The notes under the pieces are model-generated. The model was not told the origin of the DNA and searched no databases. It saw nothing but the letters and a program-made list of their open reading frames with translations. A stretch of DNA of 64,000 nucleotides, from the NCBI RefSeq assembly GCF_030936135.1, contig NC_082604.1, positions 6,641,001-6,705,000 of the forward strand, given 5' to 3'. This DNA comes from Gavia stellata. Lineage: Eukaryota; Chordata; Aves; Gaviiformes; Gaviidae. Of the stretch, positions 1 through 14,000 are shown piece after piece. Within the stretch, counting starts at the first letter, position 1. Every line of letters begins with the position of its first letter. The translations under genes and the position numbers were made by a program.

Positions 1-1480
1 GCTGGGGCATGGGCCGGGCAGCAAGGGGCCACAGGATGCTGGGGCTGCTGCTGCTGGGGTTCAGGGTGACCCCCAGCTCTCCCCACAGCAGCCAGTTGGG
101 ATTTAGGACTCCTTGCAAGGTGGTTCGCTTTCCCTCTCTCCGTCCCTTCCCTCCTTTTAGCCCCCATTGCAAACAGGACACTTGCTCTCACTGCAGGCAG
201 GCGTGTGGGTGCTGGTGCACCCAGCTCCTCCAAATGTAGCCCCAGGCAGGCAGGGTGCAGGCAGGGCTCCTCTTGGCTCCACAAACCCCAGCCCGCGTCT
301 GCTGTGTCTGAAAGCACTGCCTGCTGACAGCCCAGTGCCGTCCACATGCACGTCCAACCCTCCGCTGGGGTGAAAGCCACGAGCCCGTGAGTGAGACAAT
401 GCCCTCCCATCACACTTTTCTTCGCATTATGTAAATACGTAAGAATCATTTTTGGCCATAATGGTTTTTCCATTCACTGCAGCATCGATCCAGAGCCACC
501 GGCGCCGGTAACCTCTGCCGTGCATTAGCTGACTCCCTGCTTTTTGCAGCGTGATGGATGTGATGGCAGGGCGGTGGGGCAGCTGGGTTGGGCACTGGCC
601 CGCTGGATTTTGCATCTGTTTTCCCTGTGCAGGATCCTCCTGGATTGTCATTCAAGTGCCAGTGAGACTGTGTCACTGTATTCTCGGGCCAGGCGACCGG
701 TCCCTGCGTGCCTTGTGGACGGTCTGCACTCAAACTCAATAATCTTTGCTTCAAAACAACAGTGAGGTGCGAAGCGGCAACAGTTTGCTTGTTTCTCCCA
801 TCATTTACAAAATCTAATCACTTAGAAGTGAGGACATGATTAATGAAAGGCATTATGAATCTTACATTATCTATAAAGTGAAATATCATTGTGGAATCTG
901 AGCCATGCATATTTCACCGAGAAACTGTAAATCTGATAAAAAAAGGATTACTATATGTTTTTACTTTGGGCATTTCATGGTATGAATCACCACAAAGCGC
1001 TCTCTGGGAAGTTGCAGAGAATGATACATCCATGACACTTTCAATAGGGCATCTCTTTGTGCTTAGCAGAAGGCGTTTATGGTTGCTGTAGGGCTAATAA
1101 AATACTTATGATGTCTCCAATTATTCATTTTTATAAGTGCTTGTTCTCCTGACCTGAACAGCCAAAACCACACTGTGACTGGGTTTAGCAGTAAATTGGG
1201 GTTTTTTTTCTGGAATAAAATGACTTTGCCTCTCTTCCATATGAAAGACAATGCCGGTTCACTCTCAGCTATCACAACATTTTATATGTTTCTCGCTTTG
1301 GAAAGCACCTTTCCATCTGGCAGCCCCGGAGGCAGCCGGCTGACCCAGCAGCCTTTGTCTGCACTTGGGCTGCAGCACCTTGCCTCGTGTCTGCCAGGGG
1401 GTTTATGTGCGAGCCGGAGAAGCGGATCTGGCAGCCAAGAGCAGACTGGGGGCCTCAACACACTGTCACTGCAGACGTGC
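1..1480. other. Non-coding left flank
   Basis: No exon, RNA gene or recognisable repeat was identified. The sequence is mixed, with an AT-rich part at about 780-960. Open frames here are under about 110 codons and show no recognisable domain. In mammals the gene upstream of ST6GAL1 is ADIPOQ, but no collagen-type Gly-X-Y repeat or C1q-like coding sequence is visible here, so this is probably intergenic. Confidence 0.6.
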
Positions 1481-2081
1481 TGTCGTGGTTTAAGCCCAGC
1501 TGGCAACTAAGCACCGCACAGCCGCTCGCTCACTCCCCCCCTGCCCCGGTGGGATGGGGGAGAGAATTGGAAAAGTAAAAGCGAGAAAGCTCGTGGGTTG
1601 AGATAAGAACAGTTTAATAAGTGAAATGAAATTAAATAGAATAATAATAATGATGATGATAATAATAAAAATTGTAATGAAAAGGAAAATAACAACAACA
1701 ACAAACAAGAAAGGTAAGTGATGCAAATGAAAACAATTGCTCACCACCCTCCAACCGATGCCCAGCCCAAGCAGCGGTCCCCCGGCCAGCTTTCCCCCTA
1801 GTTTATATACTGAGCACGATATCATATGGTCTGGAATATCCCTTTGGTCAGTTGGGGTCAGCTGTCCCGGCTGTGTCCCCTCCCAACTTCTTGTGCACCC
1901 CCAGCCCACTCGCTGGTGGGGTGGTGTGAGAAGCAGAAAAGGCCTTGACTCTGTGTAAGCGCTGCTCAGCAATAACGAAAACATCCCTGCTTTATCAACA
2001 CTTCCCTGCACAAATCCTAAACACAGCCCTATACTAGCTGCTATGAGGAAAATTAACTCTATCCCAGCCGAAACCAGCACA
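1481..2081 (-). mobile_element. Solo LTR of an avian endogenous retrovirus (probably ERVL-like)
   Basis: A 601-bp unit begins TGTCGTGG and ends CCAGCACA on the + strand, with near-inverted termini (TGT...ACA). It is flanked by CGTGC (1476-1480) and CATGC (2082-2086), a 5-bp target-site duplication with one transition at a CpG. The minus strand reads as a complete LTR: a U3 with a TATA box (TATATAA, complement of 1803-1809), then a polyadenylation signal ATTAAA (complement of 1613-1618), then a short U5. A TTA/TCA-type microsatellite lies between TATA and poly(A). No gag, pol or env sequence adjoins it, so it is a solo LTR left by LTR-LTR recombination. A 5-bp duplication fits ERVL-type integration; family assignment is from memory of similar avian copies. 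Confidence 0.83.
1640..1670. repeat. Trinucleotide microsatellite (AAT/GAT) inside the LTR
   Basis: The + strand shows AATAATAAT followed by GATGATGAT and again AATAATAA. On the LTR sense strand it lies just before the ATTAAA signal. It looks like part of this LTR subfamily rather than an independent insertion, and is probably length-variable. Confidence 0.8.
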
Positions 2082-5000
2082 CATGCTGAGGAACTTTGGA
2101 GGACGTATCCAAAGCGTTGCATTTGCTGCGGTGGGCTGTGGTCAGCAGCCCCGGTTGGAGCTTCCTCCTGCGTGCTTGCAACTCAGCCTGGGCAAATGAA
2201 ACGCTTCCTTTTGCTGCAGACCTGATATGTTAAAAAACCTTTACAAATGCACCATGCAGTGGTCTGTGTCGGTGCCCTTGAGCTGGCGCTTAGTCAAGGC
2301 TGGATGCCAGGGACCCTCTGCTTGGGGTGCACAGCCATGAGACCCTCAGTGCTGCTCATCTGGGCTTGAGACCGCCCAGTACCCATGCCCACACGGAAAT
2401 CCTGTGGGATTGGGCCCCTGGACACCAAACCCACAGGCAAACCACATGTCCTGAACACTCCTGCTATCACACACAGCCTTCTGCTCCTGCCGTGCCCCCA
2501 CGGCTGCCTCCCCTGCCAGGACGGGCACCCCATCCGTGAGCCTCGGGGTGCCCCAGTGTGCCGGGCTGAGATTCTGCCGCCTTGGCATCATGAGAGTCTC
2601 CTCCAGAAAAAGCCATGGAGCTAGACAGGCAGGCGGGAGTGAAAGCGATTCTATATTAATCCACATTTTCTGGTGCTCCTTTATAGGTTTTTAACATGAT
2701 TCGTATGTCCCCGCCTGGCAAGTCGCCCACAGCCAGGCGCTCCCCTTCCTCCTGCTCCTCGTTGCAGTGTTTTCCATGGGTTAGGTTCAACTGGATAAAT
2801 TCATCTCCTTTTGTATTTATAATTCCTACGAGAGTGGTGTCTTTAACAGAGACTGTTCCTTCTGGTTGCTTTGGCAAAGCAAGTACCAGCTCCCTGCTGT
2901 GTCTCTTCTCAGATGACACAGAGCTTCTCTCAATAGCAAAGAGAGAAAACAAAAAGGATCTAAGCTGTTTCTTATTTTTTTTCCAGGCAGCTGTAAGTAT
3001 CCACCTCACTGAAAATTCCCCCCAATACTTCCATTTTTTACTTTTCATGTGCTGCATCCTTGAGATTCTGCCTGTGAAGCACGCTGCTGGCTCACTGATG
3101 GAGGTGGGGACATCAGAGAGAGTCTCTTTGACAGGAGGAGAGGAGCGAGAGAGGGGCTTTTCTTCTCCACAGCCAAAGAGGAAAGAATAAAGAAATTCAA
3201 CGAATCAAAACGAGGTATGATACAGGTATTCATCATGGGAAACACCCCAGTACCTGCCATCTGAGACTGCAGTGAGCCTATATTGACCTTACCAGTGGTC
3301 CAGCTAAAAAGTGTAATTTAATTCCTATCACGGCAAAAGCCATTCCTGTCCCTGATCAAGACTGGTGACTTGAGGCAGAAATGAGTACTTGTGGTATCAC
3401 CTCCATTTCCCGAGGCAGGGCAGAGCATCAGTGCCTGCCGACCCCAGGCTCTTTCCCAGCCTCCCAGCCGGGAAACCCTTGAGCAAACTTCCCATCGATG
3501 GCTTCGGAGGGGACCGCTGGTGGCACACGGGTGCTGAGACATCACCTGCACCACGTGGCTGCGCAGCATCACTCCACCTTCCAAAACCAAAGGTTTCACT
3601 CGCTCAAGGGGGCCCCAGCACGGGCAGGCGATGCCAGCGCCATGGCCATCCCCGCCGGGTTTCTGCTGTCATGCAGAGAGGCACGGGGGAGAATCCGGCC
3701 CCTGAGCCCCACGGCTTGTTTGTTTGTTGTCTCTTGGCTTGCTCTCTGCAAATATTTTCACCCAGCTGAACCACAAATAATTGCTTACAGCTTTCCTGTT
3801 TGAGTTTGTGATGAGCCTGCAATCACCAGCATGTGTTTGCTGGAGATAATCAGGGCGCTTTTGTGCTCAATGGCTTTGTCATCTCTCACTCTCTCGCTTT
3901 TGTTTCTAGGCTTTGTTTGTCTCCCACCTTCCCCTCAGCGTGCGACGCCTTTTCTGATACCTCTGAAAATAATTGACTTCATGTCTTGGTCATCTTTTAC
4001 ATTTGTTTCTGAAATGCAGGAAAGCAGCATCTCTGCGTGTTCCTCAGTGATTGCTGCTCACGCAGTGTGTGTCTTTATGATTCAATTAAAAATGTGATGA
4101 TGTTTCCCCAGCAGACCCTGCCACCATCCCGGCAAAGCATTTTCTACCTCAATAGCATTTTCCAGTTGGTGACTGCAAAGTATTATAACAGCCTTTCCCT
4201 TTGGGGCAACGTGTTCAGGCTGCATTGTAATGACTCCAAAATGCAGAGTGTTTCTGACTCTGAAATAGAGAGAAGGAGTAGCCCCAAGGCCATTGCTCTG
4301 GCCAAGCATTTCTCAAAGACTGAGATTGCCTGCTTTTTAAAGTGGAATAAATATAATTAGGTTAACCATAGTGGCTCTCTTCTCTTCCCTCAGCAGACCC
4401 CTACCACCTCACGCAGACACTCGGGTCCCTTTGGCTGTGCAGGTCCATGGGCAATGGCTCTCCGGCTTCCCATAGCAGCTCTGTCATCTGCAGGGAGGTT
4501 TCATACACACTTGTCAAAGAGAAGCACTAACCATGTTGTATCGCCTTAAAGAAATGTTCTTTCTCTCTCCTGTTTATTTTACCCAGCTTCTCTGAATTTG
4601 TTGATTACTCTTCTTGCCATCTCCTACACCGTTCACCTGATATTTGTTTTCCCCTCCACCTTCTGCATATTCAGTTTGTTATTTGCAGTTGTTCCTGAGC
4701 AGAACATGAACCCAGCAACATCTGAATCCTATTTTCCACTGCTGGTGTTGGAAGACAGCACAAATTAGCCCTTGTAGCTAATGACAGGGTTGTGGTCAAG
4801 ACCTTAACGTATGATGAGATTTTAATAGCAGGTGGGTTAGGAAACGCTGGTGATAAGAGGTGGTAAAGCAGTGTGGGTAGGAACCTGTCTCAGCTGCAGC
4901 TTGTCTACATCAGTGCATCCTGAGGCTGCTGTATGGTGGTCCAGCCTTGGGTACAGAAAACCTCCTGCTTTTTCCCCTTACAGAGGCAGGCTGTGAAACC

Positions 5001-8000
5001 TGGGGGTTCAGCGACCTTCTCGGTCAGCCGGTGAGTCAGCTGCAGAGCGTGGAAGCCTTTGGTGTATTTTGGTTTTGGTATTGCTCAGCTCCATCCTCTC
5101 CATTTGGGCTGTCTGACCCATTGGCTCCTCCGCAGCCTCTCTTGCTCCTGAACTTGGGAACCTGCTTTCCTGAGAGCATCCCCTGTAACATCCCCTCTTC
5201 TTCACACAGGAAAGCCAGTGAGTTAGCAGTTGCAGCAGAGAGACTGGGGATATTGCATCTCGTGGCAAAACTCGCTGTTCCCACTGAACCTGGTTTTGAA
5301 GGTGGAGCCCTATTGCTAACTCCTTGCGACAGATGGGAATCTACCCGCAGTCATTGCTCAGTTACTCTGTTCCCTAAGAAGGTTGTTAAAATGCTGCTGA
5401 TGGGTTATAAACTAGAAGCAGTCTTTCATAAATCTGATGAAGTTTTGTTTATGTCCTTTTATTGCTTACTGACACTTCAATATATCGCTTCTGTGAACCT
5501 TAAGGCTTTTGGTGTCCATTGTAGCCACCTGTGAATTGGTTTGGGCACAGGATATGGTCCAAATGGCTGTGTTCTACAGCAATGCCTTCCTAAGAGTGCA
5601 GAGAGCTCAACTGGGGTGCGGTTGTTTGTTTTTACCCTTGGAGGAAGTCAACTGAAGCTTCTAGTGCGGAAAATGGTTTGGCGCTTCCCCCATCACCAGA
5701 GACGCCTCTTATTTTAAGCATGAGGAATGTGTCTGTTTTGCATACTTGTTTAGCTCTGACCATAGGCAAAGGACACCATCCTTTTATTTTCCATAGAAAA
5801 GGAACCTACTCTGTTGTCTCTCTAACTTTTCTTTGGGCTGCGTACTTTGACCATTCCCTCAGGTTATGTCTAGGCACCAGAGAGGTGTTTCTCAGGGGGT
5901 GTGCGTATCGGGCAGGCTGGTTAGGGTCTCACAACCTCCTCCTGTCGCTAAAGAGACCTGAGAAGTGGCACCTGCACCGACTGCCTTGGACAGCCCGCAC
6001 CGAGCGCGGGGATGTCAGCAGGGCTACGGCACCTCCTCAGCGTCAGCCTCCCTGTTCGGAAGCTCCCTTGGACTCCAGCTCAGCCATCTCCCCTCCACAT
6101 CGTCTAAGGCTGGCTGAGTGGTGTCCAGCGTACCTTGGTGTTGTCTCCCCTCCCCTTGCCATATTCGTGCTGTGCGTTGCTCAGGGCAGAGACCTAGTCG
6201 AAGGGGGCAACCGTCCCTTGAGCAAATTTCATAAGGAAATCTCTTTCGCTGTCAGCGACATCCCTCTACCCATTCTTCCCGCCCCATACAGAGCACTGCC
6301 AGATACTTCCCTGTGCACGGTGTAAGTGTGATTTATTTCTCCACAGCAAAATTCTTTATTTTGTTTCACGTTTCTGCAAATCAGCCTTGCCACTTGCAAA
6401 CGCGGCAGCTCTGCCCACAGGTTGGCTCTGCCCTGACCTCTCTTTTTTCCCACCATCTGCACGCTCCTCCTGACCGTTTCCTGCCTTTTTGCTTGGTGTG
6501 GATTTTGCAAGAAGCATTTCCTCAGAGCTCCTATTTCTGCTCTCTTTCGGCATGTTCCTGTGGTTTCCATATCGGTCTGCTGCGACGTCACCCTGCTTTC
6601 CTAGCCAGCCTTGCAGCCCCTCTCATTCACGTGCTGTGGATGCTGCCCCGTCCAGCTGTGGTTTCCTATATTCAAGGAGGAATATTCTGGCAATCTCTTC
6701 CTCCCTTTTAGATTTCTGAGCCCATTACAACTTGAGTAAAGGATTCTCCTGTCTTCCAGAAGAGCGCATTTAATTTGGCTGTCTCTGTGCTGTGTATAAA
6801 AGCTTCTGCACAAGTTTCCTGTCCCTTTTGTTTCTCTTAAATCCAACATTTTTCAAAGTCTAATTTAATCTATGAACGCAATATCTTTAAAATCCATGTA
6901 GCACAGTACAGTAACGTGCTTAGTGTTCTCTGCTTAACTTCTGAACAGACCCACTGCCTCCGATTTAGAGGTATTCAATAAAAAATGGGGCTTTTATTCA
7001 TCTTCCTTTTCAGGCTCCATCTGCCCCCTTGAAAAGCTGAAGTTTTTGCTTGAATATTTTCCAGCTGTCAGAAATATTTTGGGGAGGCTGAGGTAGGTTA
7101 GGTTTTATAGCTACTCTCTTCCACGTTCTGCACCTGCCACCTCTGCTTTTCCCACCTGTTTCCATGGTCTGTGTTTAGACCCACACCTTTGGTACCACGC
7201 AGCATCACGGTCACCAGGAAGGACTTTGCAATGGGATTAGGATGAGTTATTCATATAATATAGGGAAAGATTTGCATGTTTCTCTCGGGTTGCTGCCACT
7301 AAAATAACAACAGCTGCTCTAAACCTGAACCACCTTTCAGCCGGAGCCTTCCAGCGTCTGCAATCCAAACCCCTTGCAGATGGGACTGCAAACAACAGCC
7401 CGCTTCTCTAAATCCGTACATATGGATCTCTGTTAACCCCAGCCCTTTTGCTTGGCTCCTGTGAGTAAATACACGTGCATGAAGGAGAAAAGCCAGCGAC
7501 TGCAGGTGGCCTTTTGCCAACACATTCAAAGAAGACTTGAGAAAAGCTTGAGTTTTCTTTCAAGGCAGGTGCTGTCAAGGCCAGCTCCCTCTTTCCAAAC
7601 GGACACGTGGAGGGGGCTCTGGTGTTCATCCCGCTGCTGCGTGGCAAAGGCTGTGGACCGGACGTCTTCCCCTCGGTGACGTTTGGCTTCACCACCCCCT
7701 GCAGTAAACCAGGGGCTGAGTCTCCTGCCGGAGGACAGCGGGGGATGCACCCTGCCACTGTGAAAACAGGAAGCGGTAAAAGGCTAAATCTTTTTTTACA
7801 GCTCAGTTGACTATGGAGAAAATAAACCGTTATCTGCTGTTCTTATCTAATAGTGACTCTTTTGCTTCCTGTGTTATTGCAGGTAATGCAGAAATCATCT
7901 TGTGAACCTGGTTGCCTTGAGATCTCTTCTCAACTCACAGCCTCCCCTTCTCACACCCTTATGTAAGCAGCTCTTGGGTCACATCCTATTTTGAAGTCAT

Positions 8001-11000
8001 GTCTTGGAAAAGAAGAGATGCAGGAGATAGGGGCTGGGGGGGAGGATCAGGGATAACTCCCATTTACAGCTGTGGTGTTTGTGGATTAGCAGTTGGTGTC
8101 TGTACAGCAACAGATGGAAGGATAAAGCTCCAGAACAGGTGGAGAGGATGGTTACCATGAACGGTCTCATCTGCATCAGCTAACATGTTGAGGGGCAGAG
8201 CCTGGGCTGCGGCCAGCACACCTCCATGTACCGGCGTCAAGGGAGCGGGTGTTGTGCACCCGAAGGACAGACCGCTGAGACAGACAGCTCCCGCAGCGGG
8301 TCTGCGGGCTTTGCAGGAGGAAGGGCATCCTTCAGGATACCCCTGCGGACTGCAGTAGCCAGGCTTGGTCTGAGCTTTTCTCTTGTTAAGTGTTCAGAAG
8401 TGTGCATGTTTTCTTCTCTGGTCTGGGGGATTTTTAAGGAACTAAAGGTGGCGGAGGATGCAGGACAAGGGAGGGCTGTGTTCCCTGTGCTCTGAGCCAG
8501 GCAGCCTCCAAGTGCCCCTCTCTTGTAATTAGAAAGTTAGTCACAGCACTACCTTTTGAGGAAAAACCCTCATCCCTGGGGGTCCTGTGCTCATGCAGAC
8601 GTGCCGGGAGGGTTGGTGGGGAGTGTCTGCTCAGCACTGGGAGCGCTGCATGGTCTGACATCTCCTGCAGCACTGGGATCCACAGCACTGCTCTCCTCCC
8701 TCCTCCTTTTGGACTCGCAAGCCATCTCCCCAGCAGATCTTCCTTTGAAGGGCAGCCCCCAACTCAGGATGAACTGCTGTGCAGCTCTTCCAGGGATCAC
8801 AAGCGTGGATGGTGAAGGCTGACACTGGACCAGTCCAATCTCCTTCCTTGCCTTGGTGCTGTCTCCACGCAAATCCCTCGAAGGGCATGATGCCTTTGCT
8901 GCAATCCTGCCCTCGTGAGTGGGAGGAGAGGACTTGGCCTGAAGCATCCGTACCTCTGCATTGGGTCTACAGCTGTGGGAAACGGGAGGAGAGGAGGAGC
9001 TCAGAGGATGACGAGCTTCTGAGCTGGCCGTGACGGAGCATCACGCTGGAGAGTCACCACTTCACACTGGAGAGGGATTTGGCCTGTGTCATTGAGGGCA
9101 ATTTTGTGGCAGTGATTCTGCCCGTGCCTAAATGGAAACAGGGCCGTTCTGAGGTTGAAAGGGGCCATGAGCAAGCAGTGAAGCCAGCCTGGCAGGGAGA
9201 GCATGGGCAAGAGGCAACACGCTGCACAGGGCAGGGGAGGGATCGCCGAGGAGCTGCGGGAAAGTGCTTCAGAAAGCAGCGTTCACAGCTGAAGGGGGTG
9301 GTGAGAAGGCAGGCATAAAAACAACATGCGGAAAGGTTATGTGGCATGGAGACAGGTTCGAGCCACAAGCGTTTGGGAAGCTAATGGTGAGCAAGTCCAG
9401 ACAGCAAAGGAAGAGAGCAAGCATCAGATATGTGAAAGAGGCACCTTGCAAGACAGTGTGGGCACGGGGGCTGAAGCATCCCTTGTTAGAGGAAGTGGGA
9501 AATATAAAAAAGAGAGGAGAAGGCTGCTGTAATACCTATAGGGACCATTAAGGTGTTAAATGCATGAAAGACAAACATCAACATGGCATTAAAAATAAAA
9601 TATATCAACAAAGCATGGGCCAAGCAGGCAGTACCAAAAAAATGGTGAAAGAAAACAGGCACAGCAACCGTGAAGAAATATGATCCTACACATCCAAATG
9701 ATGGTAGGGGAGTAGGGTTATGGTTAGCACTATGAAAAATTAAGGTGAAAGTAACTGGGGCCAGTCTTGCCGAAAGCAGTGGGTGAGACAGACTATTTCA
9801 AGAACAGGGTGAAGTTGTTCTGATGGACCATTCATTCTCCAGTGGCTGGAGAGTGAAGCGGGGTAGGAAACGATCAGGGAATTGAAGATGTTTGCCATTC
9901 TCCTCAACGTTAGAAAGATCCCTCTTTTGGTTTCCAAAGAGGGATTACAGTGAAAGCAGCAGCAATCACCTGGTGCTCCTAGTGTGATAATTACAAGCAG
10001 AGACGTGCAGGGTCGGAGGCTCCTGCAATGCTCAGCAAATTGGAAAGGAGGCGATAGTATTAAGTCAATGCCGAGAGGAGCCGGTATCTTTGTTCGATTT
10101 TCCATGATGCGTTTAAACCTTCTGCATCAGGTCGTCCCTCCTCTGTATGAAGAGATGCACACCCTCTGTATGAAAGCTGCTGAGGAAGACTCAAGGCATG
10201 TCCTCGCCCTGCCCTGCCGCAGGTCCGGCAGAGCTGAGCTGGCAGCTACAAGTGAGGGGACGAAGAGCAAAGGGTTGTTGCTTCAAACCAAGGTGTGCAA
10301 CTGCTTTGCAGGCATGTCCCTCTGCAAACAGGTAGTCGTGTTGTACAGCTAAAGTCAGGTGGGTGGCAACCAGGTTGTGCTTTGAACACAACCCTCTGTG
10401 CCAAAGGACAGTCAAGGCGGTTGAACAAAGCAGTTTGAACAGGAGACCACACCAGCCATAAATAAGGTAGCTTAGAAAAGCATCCCTGTAAGCAAAGGCA
10501 GCTTTGTCCCCTAATGGGTCACATCAGCACTCTGCTCTCCTGCCTTTGCTACCATGCTGGCAGGATAACTAGGATTTTGTTTCTCTTGCACCTCAATACT
10601 AATTGGAAAGTTCTACTTGAGTTTCTTGAGCGCTGCGCACAAAAGCGGCAAGGCGTTAAGGGCCAGCAGCTAAGAAGACACTGTGTGAATGCTTGGGAGG
10701 CATCTGCAGACCCTCACTTCCAAAGCAAACTAGAGCAAATGGCTCGGGCGAGGCATGTTTAGGAGGAGGGAGGGCTGGGTCCCAAATGTTTTGCTTGTGA
10801 CTGTATTTTTACACAGGCAAATACACTGGAGCTGGTATAAATCATTGTCTGGAAATTCCTGTGCATGTATTATGAACCAGTGACATCTTTATTTGTCCCA
10901 CTCCTTGTTTATCTGAGATCCCAAGGCCAGAGCAGGATCGCCTATATGTTTTCCTTCAGCAGCATAAACATCACTTATCTCTTGCCTCAGCTGCACATTT

Positions 11001-14000
11001 TCCAGTGGGCTGTGGGTCCCCGGAGCTGTTCCAGTGCTTTTTAGGGATACTGTGCTTTACCATAACTGCTCTGGTGCTAGTGCTCATCTCGCAGAGCAGT
11101 GTTCGCCATCAACAGCGTTCAGCAGCACTTTGCTACAGCCAGTTGCTAGAGCTCTCCTCCGCACCTTGAATGCTCCTGTACCGACATGGGGAACAGCCCC
11201 TCCCGATGCCAGGACAGCCTGCCTGCAGCCGATCCCTCCTCATCCTCCCCTGCGGCATCCCCTCACCTCCTTCGGGAAGTAGGGAAGCGTGCAGGGATGC
11301 GGGAGGACCGAGGCCTTCCCTACTGTACTTTCTCAACCGAGGATCCAAAGTACCCATCATCTTATGCAGAGCATCTGCACAGGACATGCTGCAATCAGCA
11401 TTTCCAGCACCCTTACAACAGCAACCTCTTCTTGCGCTTCTTCAGGAAACCAACATCAAGACTGAACATGAAAGAATTTTATTTGTAGATCTTAAAACGC
11501 CCCAAATAGCAGGCTCCAGAATCAGAACAGAATAAACTTGAGCTTCCAATGAACCATTACAAAATGAGAGACCAAAGACCTCTCACTACCCCACCAGTTC
11601 TCTGGAAATCTTAAAAATGCAGAAGCTGTGGCATGTTGCTTTGTTGAGCAATACCTCACTGGAAGTGCGGCCGAACTTCTTGCACACATGAGTATGGATC
11701 AACGCGTGTAAGGGCTGTGAAATCTGTCCCTGAACTTCCCCATTTGCAACTTGAAAATGCAGTTATTTAGTTTGCAGATCAGTTCAGGATCTCAAGGTGT
11801 AAACTGTGTTAAGGATGCAGGTACACATACAGTAATTAAACTATACCCAGGAGAACCAAGGGGAAATTGCTAAATTTTAATGTGAACGACATATGGCAAA
11901 AACATCCTGCTGCCTCCCTGCTAGGGACAGTGGAAGAGCCATACCCTTTCTAGCGCAGCATTGCACAACATCATGTAGCTGATGACTTCAGAAAGAAATT
12001 TTACGCTTTCATAAACTCAAAGCACTGTTCTGGATTTAAAGGAAAGAAGGGGTTGTAGGCTAACATAAAGTTCGTCGAAGCAGGCAGGAACAGCATACAT
12101 ATGGACATTTTCAAGTCAGTTGGCCTGTCATGAGTTCACTAAAAAGGAAGGTAAGCAATGCTTTATTTTCTTAAAGCTTGTCTAATACATCCTTTAATCT
12201 CAGCCCTGCTGTAGGGAGTCGGACAACTCGATTAATTGGCATGAGAACAGCTTGCAGAAGTATGCAAGCCGGTGCAATGCCCCTCACCGCTGGCTCTTTC
12301 CTGTGGGTGATGAACTGCGAGAAGCTGATGCCTTCCGGTAAGCAGAGCCAAAATCTCTGGTCCAACCCAAAGCACTCCTCCTATACACTGTGATCGCTTG
12401 CTGGGTACAAAAGCACTCGATGGTCCAGATGAACCTGGAAATGGTGGTTTCTGCTGAGGCCGCCTTTCTCTGTTCAGTGTATGCTGAGTTTTGATGTATC
12501 TTTGAAGGTTTCCTCAATTTACTGCATTGAGTTCAGCTCAGATAAGCTCTTAATTCTTCAACTCTGCACACACATACACCAGGTAGAGCATAAAGTAGCT
12601 ACACTGGATCCACTGTTTCTTAATTCTGAGCTGGAACATCTCCTCTGCAGGAGGAGGCTCACAGAGCCCCTTGCATTTGTCCAGGACTCTGAGGAGTGGT
12701 GGGGACCTGTATGTCCTGATGAGAACTACTTGGAAATGTTTTGCTGAATTTATTTCTCAGTTAACTAAGTTTTTTTGCTGGGTGTTTTGGGTTTGTTTTT
12801 TTCTCCCAACAAACTTAAGAAAAATATTTTTATTACATTCAATTGAGAAAAACACTTCAAATTGAGCGGTTTCCGTGTTGGAGTTTTCAGTTTTTGGTAA
12901 AATGTTGTCACTAATGGCAGGTGCTGACAGGATTGGCTGAAGCGTCTGATCTTTTTTTCAGGGGTCCGCCTCTGGACTACCTTGTAATGAAACGGTTTAG
13001 TGCACACAGTCTAATTACTATAGACTGACAATGAAACAGGATGACTCAGCCAGCCCCAGACCAAGCTCATTTGATTTTTGAGCCATGTCGTTTGTTTGCA
13101 TTTCACAGGGGACAAGAGAACAAAATTAAAACTCGCCTGTAAAAGCAGTTTCTGGCTCAGAATATTCCTCTGGAAAACTAAAAAAAGACCCTGCAAAACT
13201 ACTGACACGGTCACGGTGCCCTGATGTGCTTTTATCTTTGACCCATGATGGTTTACAGTACAGAGAGGAGAGGCAAGGGGTTTGGCGTGTTACTGCTTCA
13301 GGGCTGTGCAATTCACCTTCATGGCAAAGACTGTTGCCTTCCCTCCTGCAAAAAAAAAGACAAAACCAAACACTAAGAAACCCCACGCAGTGGTAGACCA
13401 GAGCCTGTGAAGGCTCTTCACTTACTTCAATGCACAGTCAGGCCGATTTGGGCTGATTTTGCACAGAAGCAGGCTAAGGGCTGCTCTCCGGGCAGGCGGC
13501 GCTGGGCACAGGCAGACTGCAGGCAGCTCCTTCGGCAGCAATTGCCCCACCGTGGCCTGCTGGAGCAGGGAGCCGCACGAGTGACTGCAAAAATAAGTAT
13601 ATTATTTGTCAAAGTCTGGATTACTGTAACAAAAGCGAAGTTTTGGGGCTAGCTTAAACCGAAGTCGGAGTGGGGACCGCTGACAGTCACATCTCAGGTG
13701 TGACAGCTGCACTCCCGTGTCTGCAGAGTGAAGGGCAGCTCTTCTGCAGGCAGGGAATCTTTGAAGGATGGCCACCCACCTCTGGTCACCCACAGGGATG
13801 AATACTGACCATGCAGTGGCTGCAGGCAACTGCACTCTTCCTGCTAGCCTGAAAAACCAAGCATCCATGAGAAATAAAACAGAGCTCTGCAAGGAGGAGT
13901 CTCTTACCCGTGAGCCTGGGCTGGGGAATGCCACTCTTGTCAAAGGAAATTCCTCTTGCTCGTCCTTGACCTCCCAGACTGTTGGCTGCGACCCAAGGAA

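Noticed and set aside
1490..2122. 210-codon minus-strand frame
   Set aside because: It lies within the solo LTR and continues past its edge. LTRs of this type do not encode protein there, and the Ile-rich stretch is the microsatellite.
5678..6325. 215-codon open frame (+)
   Set aside because: No recognisable domain, no convincing splice or promoter context, and irregular composition. It looks like a chance frame in moderately GC-rich sequence.
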